Positions 29,440-38,370 of a DNA stretch of 64,000 nucleotides are shown piece after piece. Made by a program: the position numbers and the translations under genes. Source of the DNA: Hyalangium gracile (GTDB lineage: Bacteria; Myxococcota; Myxococcia; Myxococcales; Myxococcaceae); NCBI RefSeq assembly GCF_020103725.1, contig NZ_JAHXBG010000001.1:248001-312000 (forward strand), given 5' to 3'. Numbering within the stretch: position 1 is the stretch's first letter; every line of letters begins with the position of its first letter. The notes below the pieces were generated by a model. That model ran no database searches. It was not told where the DNA came from and saw only the letters and a program-made list of their open reading frames with translations.

Positions 29440-30657
29440 TTGCCGCTAGAAGGTCCTCCCTCTCCTCCTTCTCAGGTTCCCGCTTCGACGGGCCTCGTTC
29501 CGGGTCTCAAGCTCTTCAGCCGCCGCGACTTCGTACGCGACCGCTTCGGAGAAGCCGCGTGGGAGCAGGTGCTCTCCCACCTGTCCACGGAGGACCGCAC
29601 GCGCATCGCGTCAGCGGACCCCGGTGGCTGGTACGACGTGCGCCTGTTGGAGCGGGTGATGAACGCCATCTCCCAGCAGCTCCAGGCGGATGACGCCCTG
29701 CTGACGGAGATTGGCCGGTTCGACGCGGACCGGGAGCTGTCCGGCGTGCACCGCTGGTACCTGCGGCTGATGCGCCCCTCCTTCGCCATCCGCCACATGA
29801 ACATGTACTGGCGCCGCTCGCATGACACGGGGACGTGGAGCTCGACGCAGAACGGCGGCCAGGTCTCCGCCGAGCTGCGGGACTGGGTCATCGTCAACCG
29901 CACCCTGTGCATGACGGTGATGGGCTACCTGGGGCGCACGCTCGAGCTGTTCGGAGGAAAGATCAGCCACCTGGAGCACCCCGAGTGCCGCGCCCTGGGT
30001 GCCCCCGCGTGCGTGTTCCGCACCCAGCTGGAGCTGCCCGCCGACGAGCCTCGGCCCGGCCGCCGGCCCACGCGCGAGGACGTGTCCGCCGTGGCGCACG
30101 AGCTGGCGCAGTACCCGGATCGCGAGGCGCTCGCGGAGGCGCTGGTGTCGCTGCTGCGGTTCCAGTTCGGCTGCGGCTGGGTGGAGCTGTGGAGCACCGG
30201 CCCCGACGGCCAGATGCAGCTGCAGGGCGTCTCGGGCGAGCGCGGCCTGGGCACGCAGCGCCGCTTCGTCCTCGAGGTGGGCGGCCGCAACGTGGGGCGC
30301 CTCGAGGTGCAGCTGCCGGTCGGCCCCGGCCAGGAGAGCGTGGACGAGGTGATCAACGAGCTGGTCCCCTGGTTCGCCATCGCCCTGGAGGTGGCGCGCT
30401 CATCCCGCAACGCGCCTCCGGTGCTCGAGGAGGACGAGCTGGCTCGGAGGCTGCGCCGCGCCAAGGAGACGGCTCAGCTCACGCCGCGCCAGATCGAGGT
30501 GCTGGAGCTCGTCGCCCGAGGCAAGACGAACAAGGAGATCGCCGCCGTGCTGGGCCGGAGCGAGGGCACGGTGGAGGTGCACGTCACCAACCTGCTGCGC
30601 AAGTACGGCGCCAGCAACCGCGCCGGGCTCGTGGCCCTGTTCTGGGGCAAGCTGTAG
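29440..30657 (+). CDS. LuxR-type regulator with V4R/HNOB-like sensory domain
   Basis: About 405 residues; the start is uncertain (TTG 29440 with AGGG upstream, or GTG 29365). The N-terminal domain (about 20-215) begins GLKLFSRRDFVRDRFGEAAW and ends HPECRALGAPACVF, the pattern of heme-NO-binding/V4R-like ligand domains common in myxobacteria. A middle region carries a GAF-like strand pattern (LEVGGRNVGRLEVQLPVG). The C-terminal LuxR helix-turn-helix (about 346-398) has LTPRQIEVLELVARGKTNK and SEGTVEVHVTNLLRKYG. It is a one-component transcription regulator; ligand and target genes are unknown. Confidence 0.85.
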   Translation: MPLEGPPSPPSQVPASTGLVPGLKLFSRRDFVRDRFGEAAWEQVLSHLSTEDRTRIASADPGGWYDVRLLERVMNAISQQLQADDALLTEIGRFDADRELSGVHRWYLRLMRPSFAIRHMNMYWRRSHDTGTWSSTQNGGQVSAELRDWVIVNRTLCMTVMGYLGRTLELFGGKISHLEHPECRALGAPACVFRTQLELPADEPRPGRRPTREDVSAVAHELAQYPDREALAEALVSLLRFQFGCGWVELWSTGPDGQMQLQGVSGERGLGTQRRFVLEVGGRNVGRLEVQLPVGPGQESVDEVINELVPWFAIALEVARSSRNAPPVLEEDELARRLRRAKETAQLTPRQIEVLELVARGKTNKEIAAVLGRSEGTVEVHVTNLLRKYGASNRAGLVALFWGKL

Positions 30658-30686
30658 CCACCGCGCCCGGACTCGCGTCCCGCCAG

Positions 30687-30711
30687 GCCCGCCGGCTCCT
30701 CGGCGGCGGGC
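30687..30711. terminator. Hairpin between convergent genes
   Basis: GCCCGCCG (30687-30694) and CGGCGGGC (30704-30711) form an 8-bp stem with a 9-nt loop between the LuxR stop and the Lys-rich gene stop. It lacks a T run on either strand but is placed as a bidirectional terminator would be. Confidence 0.35.
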
Positions 30712-30729
30712 TCCGAGCGTGGCCTGCGG

Positions 30730-30948
30730 CTACTTCCCGCGCTTCCTCGAGCCGCCCTTCTTCCCACCGTCGTCCGTCGCTCCACTGGGCATGAGGATGC
30801 GCGCCTGGGCCTTCTTGCCTCCCTTGGGGCCCTCCGCCGTCTTCCCAGCGGGCATGAGGATCCGCGAGCTGCTCTTCTTCGCCGTCGACTTCTTCGCGGG
30901 GCTCTTCTTCGCCGCGCTCTTCTTCGCCGTCTTCGCCTTGGTCGCCAT
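30730..30948 (-). CDS. Small Lys/Ala-rich basic protein
   Basis: 72 residues from ATG 30948. The first 25 residues are a histone H1-like AKK repeat (KKSAAKKSPAKKSTAKKSS). Then come two copies of a short motif, SRILMPAGKT (about 27-36) and ARILMPSGAT (about 48-57), and a GKKGGSRKRGK tail. Such AlaLys-rich tails occur in bacterial nucleoid-associated proteins, so DNA or RNA binding is likely. The repeated RILMP(A/S)G motif is not one I recognise. It lies 50 nt downstream of rpiA on the same strand, so co-transcription with tal-rpiA is possible. Confidence 0.65.
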   Translation of the reverse strand: MATKAKTAKKSAAKKSPAKKSTAKKSSSRILMPAGKTAEGPKGGKKAQARILMPSGATDDGGKKGGSRKRGK

Positions 30949-30998
30949 GGTGCCGGGGATGATAGCGCATTCGAGCAGCATGGATGCGCGGAGGCGCG

Positions 30999-31709
30999 TC
31001 AGTCCGGACGACGGCGGTGCTCCACTCCCTCCGGGCCCGCCACGATGAGCTCGGTGGCCAGATGGATGAACAGCCCGTGCTCCACCAGCCCCGCGCGCGC
31101 CTCCAGCCTGGAGGCCAGCTCGGCCGGGGCGTCCATGGGCCCGAAGGCACCGTCGAGGATGAAGTTGCCCTGATCCGTCCGGAAGGGCGCCCCGTCGCGC
31201 CCCTCGCGCCGCGTGACGCGTGCGCCCAGCTCCTCCAGGAAGAGCGCCTGCGAGCGCCAGCCGAACGGCAGCACCTCCACCGGCACCGCCCACCGCGTCC
31301 CGAGCCGCGGCGACAGCTTGCCGGCATCCACCACGATGACCACCCGCCGGCTCGCCTGCGCGACGATCTTCTCCCGCAGCAGCGCGCCGCCGCCGCCCTT
31401 GATGAGCCGCAGCCGCGGGTCCACCTCGTCCGCTCCGTCGAGCGTGAGATCCAACCTCGGATGCTCCTCCAAGGTGGTGAGTGGCACTCCCAGCGAGCGC
31501 GCCAGGGCCTCCGTCTCCAGCGACGTGGGCACGCCCACCACGTCCGTCAGCCGGCCCTCCGCGCGCAGCGCCGCCAGCCGACGCACCATGAGGGCCGAGG
31601 TGCTGCCCGAGCCGAGCCCCACCACCATGCCCGGCTGGAGCAGCTCCACCGCGCGCTCGGCGGCCAGGCGCTTGAAGCGGGCAACCTCGCTCTCCTCGGG
31701 ACGGGACAT
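30999..31709 (-). CDS. rpiA: Ribose-5-phosphate isomerase A
   Basis: 236 residues from ATG 31709. All RpiA landmarks are present: [11 protein letters not shown] phosphate loop near 28-38, [26 protein letters not shown] with catalytic acids, [12 protein letters not shown], and [12 protein letters not shown]. It interconverts ribose-5-phosphate and ribulose-5-phosphate in the pentose phosphate pathway. The transaldolase gene lies 28 nt upstream on the same strand, so the two non-oxidative pathway enzymes form an operon. Confidence 0.95.
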   Translation of the reverse strand: MSRPEESEVARFKRLAAERAVELLQPGMVVGLGSGSTSALMVRRLAALRAEGRLTDVVGVPTSLETEALARSLGVPLTTLEEHPRLDLTLDGADEVDPRLRLIKGGGGALLREKIVAQASRRVVIVVDAGKLSPRLGTRWAVPVEVLPFGWRSQALFLEELGARVTRREGRDGAPFRTDQGNFILDGAFGPMDAPAELASRLEARAGLVEHGLFIHLATELIVAGPEGVEHRRRPD

Positions 31710-31737
31710 GGCGGAGCGCCCTCCTGGGACGGGAGGC

Positions 31738-32835
31738 TCAGCGCGTGACGCCGTGCCCCATGCCCAGAGCCTCGCTCTTGTCGGCCAGACACGCCAAGAG
31801 ATCCTTCCAGGACTTCACGAAGGCGTCGGCTCCCTCATGCTGGAGCTGCTCGGCGAGCGCCTCCACGTCCACCCCCGCGGCGATGAACTCCTCGAAGACG
31901 TCCTCGCAGTCGCCCCCATCTCGCGGCAACAACCTCCCCACCCTTCCGTGGTCGGCGAAGGCCAGCAGGGTGCCCTCGGGCATCGTGTTGATGGTGTCCG
32001 GCGCGGCCAGCGCCTCCACGTAGAGCGTGTCCGGAGCGCTCGCATCCTTGGTGCCGGTGCTCGCCCACAGCAGCTTCTGAATGGCGGCTCCCTCGGACTC
32101 CAGGTGTCGCACCCGCCGGCTCTCGCGCAGCCCGCAGTACGCCTGGTACGTCCGCCGCCCCATGGCGATGCCCAGCCGGTTGCGCAGCGCCTGCGGCACC
32201 CGGTCGTTCACCGCCTTGTCCCAGCGGCTGATGAAGAGCGAGGCCACCGACGGCACATCCGGCGAGCGTCCATCCTCCAGCCTCCGCTCGATTCCCCGCA
32301 TGTACGCGTTGGACGCGGCCAGGTACTGCTCGACCGAGAAGAGGAGCGTCACGTTGACGGGCACCCCCGCGTAGATGGCCTCCTCGATGGCCCGCAGGCC
32401 CGGAGGCGTGCCGGGAATCTTGATGAAGAGGTTGGGCAGGCTGGCCCGAGCGTGCAGGGTGAGCACCTGCTCCAGCGTGGGCACCGGCTGCCAGGCGAGC
32501 AGCGGAGACACCTCCAGCGACACCCAGCCGTCCTCCCCCTGCGTCTGCTGGTGGATGGACTGGAAGAGCGCCGCGGCGCGCGTCAGGTCCTCCAGTGCGA
32601 GCTGGAAGAAGAGCTCCTCGCCTCGCAGCCCGCGCTCCAGCCCGGCCCGGATGGAGTCGTCATAGCCCTCGCCCCGCCGGATGGCCTGGTCGAAGATGGT
32701 GGGGTTGGACGTGAGCCCGGTGATGGCCAGGTCGTTGATGTAGTGCCGCAGCGTGCCCTGGGACAGCAGCCCGCGCGTGAGGTGGTCCAGCCAGAGACTC
32801 TGGCCAACCTCGTGCAGCGCTTGGGTCGCGATCAT
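31738..32835 (-). CDS. tal: Transaldolase
   Basis: 365 residues from ATG 32835 after an AAGGAGG site. It shows the transaldolase pattern: [12 protein letters not shown], the [15 protein letters not shown] signature, [11 protein letters not shown], the Schiff-base Lys in [19 protein letters not shown] and [13 protein letters not shown]. It follows the longer transaldolase subgroup often encoded beside other pentose-phosphate genes. The enzyme transfers a dihydroxyacetone unit between sugar phosphates. First gene of a tal-rpiA unit. Confidence 0.94.
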   Translation of the reverse strand: MIATQALHEVGQSLWLDHLTRGLLSQGTLRHYINDLAITGLTSNPTIFDQAIRRGEGYDDSIRAGLERGLRGEELFFQLALEDLTRAAALFQSIHQQTQGEDGWVSLEVSPLLAWQPVPTLEQVLTLHARASLPNLFIKIPGTPPGLRAIEEAIYAGVPVNVTLLFSVEQYLAASNAYMRGIERRLEDGRSPDVPSVASLFISRWDKAVNDRVPQALRNRLGIAMGRRTYQAYCGLRESRRVRHLESEGAAIQKLLWASTGTKDASAPDTLYVEALAAPDTINTMPEGTLLAFADHGRVGRLLPRDGGDCEDVFEEFIAAGVDVEALAEQLQHEGADAFVKSWKDLLACLADKSEALGMGHGVTR

Positions 32836-32977
32836 GCCCGTGGCCTCCTTCCGAGGGACGCCGCTCGCCGCGCCCCGCTCCTCCCACGAAGGTGTGCACC
32901 GAGCCACGGACGCGCACACCGCACGGGAGGAGAGCCCGAGGGCGTAGGCCCCGCTGCTCGCCCCCGAGCGTGGAGAC

Positions 32978-33355
32978 CTACTGAGGCGTGAGCACCACGT
33001 CCACCACCCGGCTCTTGTAGCCACAGACGCAGCACCTGCCCGACCGCTCCTCCTCGTCCACCTTCTCGCGCACGTGGACCTTCTGGTAGCCCGTGGCCTG
33101 GATGTCGAACTCGAAGGTGCCCGCGCGGCGCTCGGTGACGTTGCACACGGTGAGGCCCTCGTCCTGGAAGCACCCGCCCTGGACGCCCTCGAGGACCGCC
33201 TCGGGCGCGGCCGCTCCCCCGGGGACCAGGAGGCGCACTCCCAGCGCCGGAGGACAGGGGGCACAGGAGATACGGCTACAGTCTTCCTCCTCATCGAAGA
33301 GGCCACAGGAGGTGAGCAGGAGGACGGGCAGCAGCAGGAGCAGTCGAGGAGTCAT
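32978..33355 (-). CDS. Small Cys-rich lipoprotein
   Basis: 125 residues from ATG 33355. The signal peptide (RLLLLLPVLLLTSC) ends in lipobox Cys17. The mature protein contains an acidic patch (FDEEEDCS), CAPCPP, then a beta-rich domain (GVRLLVPGGAAAPEAVLEG, TFEFDIQATGYQKVHV) and CCVCGYKSRVVDVVL near the end. The fold resembles a carboxypeptidase-regulatory/PEGA-like sandwich, the VHVREKV strand preceding a Cys pair, but this is weak. No neighbour suggests its task. Envelope-anchored, function unknown. Confidence 0.72.
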   Translation of the reverse strand: MTPRLLLLLPVLLLTSCGLFDEEEDCSRISCAPCPPALGVRLLVPGGAAAPEAVLEGVQGGCFQDEGLTVCNVTERRAGTFEFDIQATGYQKVHVREKVDEEERSGRCCVCGYKSRVVDVVLTPQ

Positions 33356-33599
33356 GCCTCCGCTCCCCGCAAGGATCATGCCGCGCCCGCCCACCTCGGA
33401 GGGGGCCCGGGAAGGCCCGCGGGGGGCCTCGAAAATCCGAGCCCCCGGCAGGAAATCCGAGGGCCGCGGCCCCTGGGGGCCCGGCGTGCCCACGCCATGG
33501 ATGGCTCGGGAACAGGTGAGGGGCTGCCGCTGCTGTCCGCCAGCAGTTGGCGTCTCCACCCCGGCCCTCCAGCTTCCTGGAGAGAAGGAGGCTAGAGCC

Positions 33600-33818
33600 A
33601 TGATCAACGGAAACTGGGGCCACTGCCAGCACTGCCGCTACTTCGCGAGCCTTGCCCGCATCCCCCTGGCGGGCGAGGAGGCACGGTGCCTTCAGCCCGA
33701 ACTCTCTCGTTATGACCTGAAGGTCTTCGGCGCCAGCGGCTGCAAGGCGTTCGAGCTGCGCCAGGGCCTGAGCAAGGAGGTCGAGGAACCCACCGCCGCT
33801 CCGCACCTGAGCATGTGA
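33600..33818 (+). CDS. Small CxxC protein of myxobacterial type
   Basis: 72 residues from ATG 33600 with GAAGGAGG upstream. It contains CQHCRYF near residue 9, then a single Cys in ARCLQPELS and a GCKAFELRQG motif, giving four Cys that could bind one zinc ion. Similar peptides are scattered through myxobacterial genomes without assigned function. Divergent from the lipoprotein gene by about 245 GC-rich bases, which must include promoters for both. Confidence 0.7.
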   Translation: MINGNWGHCQHCRYFASLARIPLAGEEARCLQPELSRYDLKVFGASGCKAFELRQGLSKEVEEPTAAPHLSM

Positions 33819-33888
33819 GTCCGGGGCCCGCCCTCTCAAGGCGCGGGGCCAGCGCCGGAGCCCGAGCACGCTCCCGTCTCGTGAGCGC

Positions 33889-36432
33889 TCAGAGCCGCCG
33901 CGCGGCGGGCACGGAGAGCGGGGGCGGCGCGCCCCGACTCTCGGCGGCAGCCCGTGGCTGGCTCCTGGCGAGCAGGCCTGGCACCAGCGGCAGGCAGGCG
34001 ACGAGACCTCCCGCCAGGGCCAGGCCCCAGTCCACCACGTGCAGCGGTGACAGGTGCAGCACCCGAGCCAGTGCGGGCACCTGGACGAGCAGCACGGCGC
34101 TGGCCAGGGAACCAGCGCACAGGAGCCGGGCCATGCGGGTGCGCAGGCCTGCGAGGAGCGCGGCGAAGGAAGCGCTCGCCACCGTGAGCGCGACCAGCGC
34201 CATGGCCCGGGCGTGCTCCACGTCGCGGCGGCCGCCGAGGCTCCACTCGTAGCCCAGCACCATCACGAGCACCATCACCCCGCCGGAGGCACCGATGGCG
34301 ACCCAGTCCGAGCGGGAGAAGAAGCGCGCCTGGGGCAGGTGCCGCGTGCTCCCCAGCGCCTTCGGGTCCGCGTGCTTCTGGAAGGCCAGCATGGCCGTGG
34401 GGTGGATGATGAGCTCCAGCCAGATGATGTGGATGGGCAGGTACAGCAGCGGGTAGCCCGCGAGCGGGATGAGGGCCGCCGTCACCACCAGCGGGATGTG
34501 GACCAGCAGCAGGTACTGGAAGCTCTTGCGCAGGTTGTCGAAGAGCTGCCGTCCCTCCGCGATGGCTCCGACGATGGTGCGGATGTCGTCGTCCAGCAGG
34601 ACGATGGAGGCCACCTCGCGCGCGCTACGTGTGCCTCGCTCGCCCATGGCGATGCCCACGTCCGCCGCCTGGAGCGCCGGCACGTCGTTCACCCCATCCC
34701 CCGTCACCGCCACCACCTCCCCGGCCGCCTGCAGCGCGCTCACCAGCGCCAGCTTCTGGGCCGGCAGCGTGCGCGCGACCACGTCCACCTCTCGCGGGCA
34801 GACGCGCTCGCCGCGCCGCAGCCTCGCCTCCAGCTCGTCCCCCAGCAGCAGGCGCGGGGCCCCCCGGCCCAGGCCGATCTCCCGCGCCACGACGCGTGCC
34901 GTCTCCGGATGGTCCCCCGTCACCATCATCGGGTGGATGCCCGCCCTGTAGCAGGCGGCGATGGACTCGGTGACTCCCGGACGCACCGGATCCGCGCAGG
35001 CCACCAGCCCCAGGAAGCGCAGCCCCCGCGAAGGCTCACCGCCATGCCAGGCCTCCGCGTCGAGCCGCCTCTGCGCGCAGGCGATCACCTTCCCGCCCTC
35101 CGCCGCCAGCACGTCCACCTCGTGCGTCCACCTCGCGCGCTCCTCGGGCGAGAGCGTGCACGCGCTCAGCACCACCTCCGGCGAGCCCTTGGTGAAGGCC
35201 CACGCGCCGTCCGCCTCGCGCACCACCACCGTCTCGAGGCGCCGCTCCTCCGTGAAGGGGAAGGTGGCCAGCACCTCCAAGGGAGCCTCCACCACGGCCT
35301 GGGCACGGGCCGCGGCGGCGAGAGCCTCGTCCAGCGGATCCCCATTCTCGGGGCGGGAGGCCCGGGCCGCCGCGCGCAGCAGCCGCTCCGGCGCCACCCC
35401 GCTCGAGGGCACGGTGCGGGTGACGCGCAGCCGCCCCTCGGTGAGCGTGCCCGTCTTGTCCGAGCAGATGCAGGTGACGCGGCCGATGTCCTCCACCGAG
35501 ACCGCGCGCCGCACGAGCGCTCGCCGCCGCGCGAGCCGGTACACCCCCGCCCCCAGGAAGAAGGTCAGGGCCACGGGGAACTCCTCCGGGAGCGCCGCCA
35601 CTCCCAGCGTGGCCGCGCTCACCAGCGCATCCAACCACCCGTAGCCCTGGCGCCAGCGCACGATGGCGAGGATGAGGCAGAACACCGCCGCCGCGGCCAC
35701 GAGCACCGCCACCAGCCCCTGGATGGCTCGCTGCAGGGGCGTGTAGACCCTCCCGCGGCGCGAGGCCATGCGGACGATGCGCCCATACAGCGTCTCCGCG
35801 CCCGTGAAGACGACGGCCAGCGTCGCCCGCCCGGTGAGCAGCCGCGTCCCGGCCAGCCCCCAGTGCTCCCACTCGACCAGGGGCGTCTCCCCCGGCGGCA
35901 GCCCCTCCCGAAGCGGGCGCTTGCGGACGGGCTGGGACTCCCCCGTCAGCGACGACTCCTCCGCCTGGAGCTCCTCGCCCGCCAGCACGAGCCCATCCGC
36001 GGGGAAGGGCTCACCCGCGGCCACCTCCACCACGTCCCCCACCACCACCTCGGAGACCTCCACCCGCCTGCGCCGGCCCTCGCGCAGCACGAGCGCATGC
36101 GCGGCGAGCTGGCGGCTCAGCCCCTCCGTGGAAGCGCGCGTGCGCCGGTGCAGCCACGCATCCATGCCGATCAGCGGCACGATGGCGGCCAGCAACGTCC
36201 CTCCTTCCACGGGCTGACCCAGCAGGAGGTAGAGCAGGCTGGTGCCCACCAGGAACCAGATCATCGGATCGCTCGCCGTGTTCCGAACGAGCTCCAGCCA
36301 GATGCTCCGGTGAGCCTCGAGGATGTCGTTGGGGCCGTACCGCTGCCGCCGCTCCGCCACCTCCGGCTCGCTCAGCCCGCCAGCCCTCCCCAGGAGCGCG
36401 GGGAGACGGAGGCGAGGGACGGGCATGCGCAT
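33889..36432 (-). CDS. P-type cation-transporting ATPase (P2-like)
   Basis: 847 residues. The architecture is complete: N-terminal cation-ATPase segment (GLSEPEVAERRQRYGPNDI), actuator with LTGES, membrane M4 with ALPEEFPVAL (PEEFP instead of the usual PEGLP), phosphorylation site Asp325 in SDKTGTLTEG, the nucleotide-binding FTKGSPEVVL, hinge MVTGDHPETA and TGDGVNDVPAL, then the C-terminal membrane helices. It is related to Ca/Mg-type pumps. The changed M4 motif is in the ion-binding region, so specificity cannot be assumed. No regulator adjacent. Confidence 0.92.
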   Translation of the reverse strand: MRMPVPRLRLPALLGRAGGLSEPEVAERRQRYGPNDILEAHRSIWLELVRNTASDPMIWFLVGTSLLYLLLGQPVEGGTLLAAIVPLIGMDAWLHRRTRASTEGLSRQLAAHALVLREGRRRRVEVSEVVVGDVVEVAAGEPFPADGLVLAGEELQAEESSLTGESQPVRKRPLREGLPPGETPLVEWEHWGLAGTRLLTGRATLAVVFTGAETLYGRIVRMASRRGRVYTPLQRAIQGLVAVLVAAAAVFCLILAIVRWRQGYGWLDALVSAATLGVAALPEEFPVALTFFLGAGVYRLARRRALVRRAVSVEDIGRVTCICSDKTGTLTEGRLRVTRTVPSSGVAPERLLRAAARASRPENGDPLDEALAAAARAQAVVEAPLEVLATFPFTEERRLETVVVREADGAWAFTKGSPEVVLSACTLSPEERARWTHEVDVLAAEGGKVIACAQRRLDAEAWHGGEPSRGLRFLGLVACADPVRPGVTESIAACYRAGIHPMMVTGDHPETARVVAREIGLGRGAPRLLLGDELEARLRRGERVCPREVDVVARTLPAQKLALVSALQAAGEVVAVTGDGVNDVPALQAADVGIAMGERGTRSAREVASIVLLDDDIRTIVGAIAEGRQLFDNLRKSFQYLLLVHIPLVVTAALIPLAGYPLLYLPIHIIWLELIIHPTAMLAFQKHADPKALGSTRHLPQARFFSRSDWVAIGASGGVMVLVMVLGYEWSLGGRRDVEHARAMALVALTVASASFAALLAGLRTRMARLLCAGSLASAVLLVQVPALARVLHLSPLHVVDWGLALAGGLVACLPLVPGLLARSQPRAAAESRGAPPPLSVPAARRL

Positions 36433-36604
36433 GACGCTGACTCCACTCGGAGGATTCCAGCCTTCGAGCCCGCCAGGCGCTCACCCAGGCCCGGGTGGAA
36501 GCTGTCCACCCGGCTCCGGGAAGCCATCGGCTCGAGGGGCAGGCCGCTGTCCAGCGATCAAAGGTCTCCCCCTCTCGGTGAGCGGCGCCTGCCTCCGGCG
36601 AGGC

Positions 36605-37090
36605 TCAGGGACGGTCCCCGTTCTCCAGATACGCGTGGAGGCCCTCCCAGGACTCGAGCACCGCGCGATCATTCGCCAGCGCGCTCTGGTACGTGGTGCC
36701 CTGCTGCGTGCGCAGCCGCAGGTGCCAGCGGCCCTTGTGCGAGGGAACGCGCTCGGCGTCCGCGAGCTCCAGCCGCGACACCGTGACGGTGTGCGCGGGG
36801 AACAGGTAGTGCAGCCGCACCTCGTCGTCGAGCAGCTCCACCCGGTAGAAGCCCTCGAGCGTGGTGGCGAACAGCACCCCGAAGAGCAGCGCGAACACCG
36901 CCGTGCTCACCAGCGCCGCGCAGGGCATCTGGATGGCCACGCCGTCGAGCGGCGCGTGGCGCGCGGCGCGGCGCAGGAGCACCGCGTAGACGCCCATGGA
37001 GATCCCCAGCGAGACGAGCAGGAACACGACGAACGCCACCGTCGCCCGCGAGGCACTGACCAGCTCGTAGATCGTCGTCATCGCGTTCAT
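36605..37090 (-). CDS. Hypothetical two-helix membrane protein
   Basis: 161 residues from ATG 37090, overlapping the upstream gene's stop (ATGA). Two membrane helices (about 17-40, VAFVVFLLVSLGISMGVYAV, and about 58-80, ALVSTAVFALLFGVLFATTL) are followed by a cytoplasmic beta-rich domain resembling a PH-like fold (FYRVELLDDEVRLHYL, TVTVSRLELADAERVP, HLRLRTQQGTTYQS). No named family. Translational coupling suggests a complex with the preceding soluble protein. Confidence 0.68.
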   Translation of the reverse strand: MNAMTTIYELVSASRATVAFVVFLLVSLGISMGVYAVLLRRAARHAPLDGVAIQMPCAALVSTAVFALLFGVLFATTLEGFYRVELLDDEVRLHYLFPAHTVTVSRLELADAERVPSHKGRWHLRLRTQQGTTYQSALANDRAVLESWEGLHAYLENGDRP

Positions 37091-37611
37091 CAGTTCAGGT
37101 AGTCCGGCAGCATCGGCAGCCCGTGGAAGAAGCGCCGGCCGCTCTCGAAGCGACGGATGAACGCGGTGCGATCGTGCAGGAACAGCTCCGCCATCTCCGC
37201 CTCGCCATACGTGCGGAAGAAGGCCGCCCGAGCCTCGTCGCACGCAATCTCGTACTGTCGGCTGAGGGCCTCCCACTCCTCGGGGGCCTCGCCCGGGCCC
37301 CAGGACTTCTCGTCCGGCAGCCCGTAGTCGCGCTCCATCACCTCCAGCTCTTTCCCCAGCGCGCGCACCTTCGGATCATCCGGGATGGCCTCGTCCGCCA
37401 TCGCCAGGAGGATGTGCGCCACGAGGAAGAAGCCCGCGTCCGCCGGCACCGTGCCGTTGTCCCGCGCCTCGCGGAACGTCACCAGCAGCTGCGCGTCCAG
37501 CGCATCCGCCTCCAGGTCCGCCAGACGGCGGGCCAGCTCCCTCAGCTCCCGCTCCTTCTCGCCCGCCTCCTCGGGGTCCGGGGTGGACTTGCCATGTCGT
37601 GTCTTCTTCAT
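37090..37611 (-). CDS. Hypothetical soluble helical protein
   Basis: 173 residues from ATG 37611 (GGGAG 5 nt upstream; GTG 37629 is an alternative). It opens with a charged coiled coil (EAGEKERELRELARRLADLE), then a globular helical part (FREARDNGTVPADAGFFLV, MADEAIPDDPKVRALGKELE, RTYGEAEMAELFLHDRTAF). No recognised domain or catalytic motif. It is the first gene of a two-gene operon with the membrane protein, stop and start sharing ATGA. Confidence 0.65.
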   Translation of the reverse strand: MKKTRHGKSTPDPEEAGEKERELRELARRLADLEADALDAQLLVTFREARDNGTVPADAGFFLVAHILLAMADEAIPDDPKVRALGKELEVMERDYGLPDEKSWGPGEAPEEWEALSRQYEIACDEARAAFFRTYGEAEMAELFLHDRTAFIRRFESGRRFFHGLPMLPDYLN

Positions 37612-37786
37612 GGTTTCTCCCGCGCTCACACCCCGGAGCGTCTCATGTGGGTCTGACGCTCCTCTCCCTCTGCTCTGACGCTCGGAGCGGCACGTGTGTT
37701 CAGCGCGGTGTCCGACTCATGACGTCGGATCCGCGCAATGTTCGAAGGTGGGGAGAAGCACCCGAGGCGCTAAGGTGGGAGCCACC

Positions 37787-38281
37787 GTGTCCCACCCGCT
37801 CTCCCTGCGCCCCGTCACCCCCGCGGACGACGCCTTCCTCTTCGAGCTGTACGCCAGTACACGCCCGGACATCGCGGCCCTGGGTCTGCCCGTTGCCCAG
37901 CGCGACATGCTCCTGCGCATGCAGTGGACGGCGCAGCGACACGGCTACCAGGCGCGTTTTCCGAGCGGCGATCACCAGCTCGTGCTCCTGGGCGAGCGCC
38001 CGGCTGGCCGCCTGTGGGTCGCCCGAGAGCCGGTGGAGCTGCGGCTGGTGGACATCACCCTGCTACCGGCGCACCGGGGCTCGGGCGTGGGCACGGAGCT
38101 GCTGCGGATGCTCCAGCGGGAGGCCTCCGCGGCCAGCAGGCCGCTGCGCCTGAGCGTGGCTCGCGACAGCCCGGCCCGGCGGCTCTACACGCGGCTCGGC
38201 TTCACGCCCGTCGCCGGGGTGGAGGACGGCGCGGATCCATACCTCGGGCTCGAGTGGCGGCCCGGGCCGCGCGAGGGCTGA
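37787..38281 (+). CDS. GNAT-family N-acetyltransferase
   Basis: 164 residues from GTG 37787, with GGTGGGAG just upstream. Classic GNAT features: LSLRPVTPADDAFLFELYA at the start, an ELRLVDITLLPAHRGSGVG acetyl-CoA loop, LRMLQREA helix, and LSVARDSPARRLYTRLGFTP with the conserved strand 6/7 pair. The acceptor substrate is unknown. Convergent with the collagen-like gene; a long hairpin separates them. Confidence 0.87.
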   Translation: MSHPLSLRPVTPADDAFLFELYASTRPDIAALGLPVAQRDMLLRMQWTAQRHGYQARFPSGDHQLVLLGERPAGRLWVAREPVELRLVDITLLPAHRGSGVGTELLRMLQREASAASRPLRLSVARDSPARRLYTRLGFTPVAGVEDGADPYLGLEWRPGPREG

Positions 38282-38312
38282 GCCCTCAGCGCACGCGGCG
38301 CTGGAAACGACA

Positions 38313-38342
38313 CGGCCCGCGAGCACGAGTGCCCGCGGGCCG
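38313..38342. terminator. Bidirectional hairpin between GNAT and collagen-like genes
   Basis: CGGCCCGCG (38313-38321) pairs perfectly with CGCGGGCCG (38334-38342); the inner GCAC/GTGC can extend the stem. It sits between convergent stops, so it likely terminates both genes, although there is no T run. Confidence 0.5.
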
Positions 38343-38370
38343 CTGAATCCACTTCGAGAGGCGAGCTACC

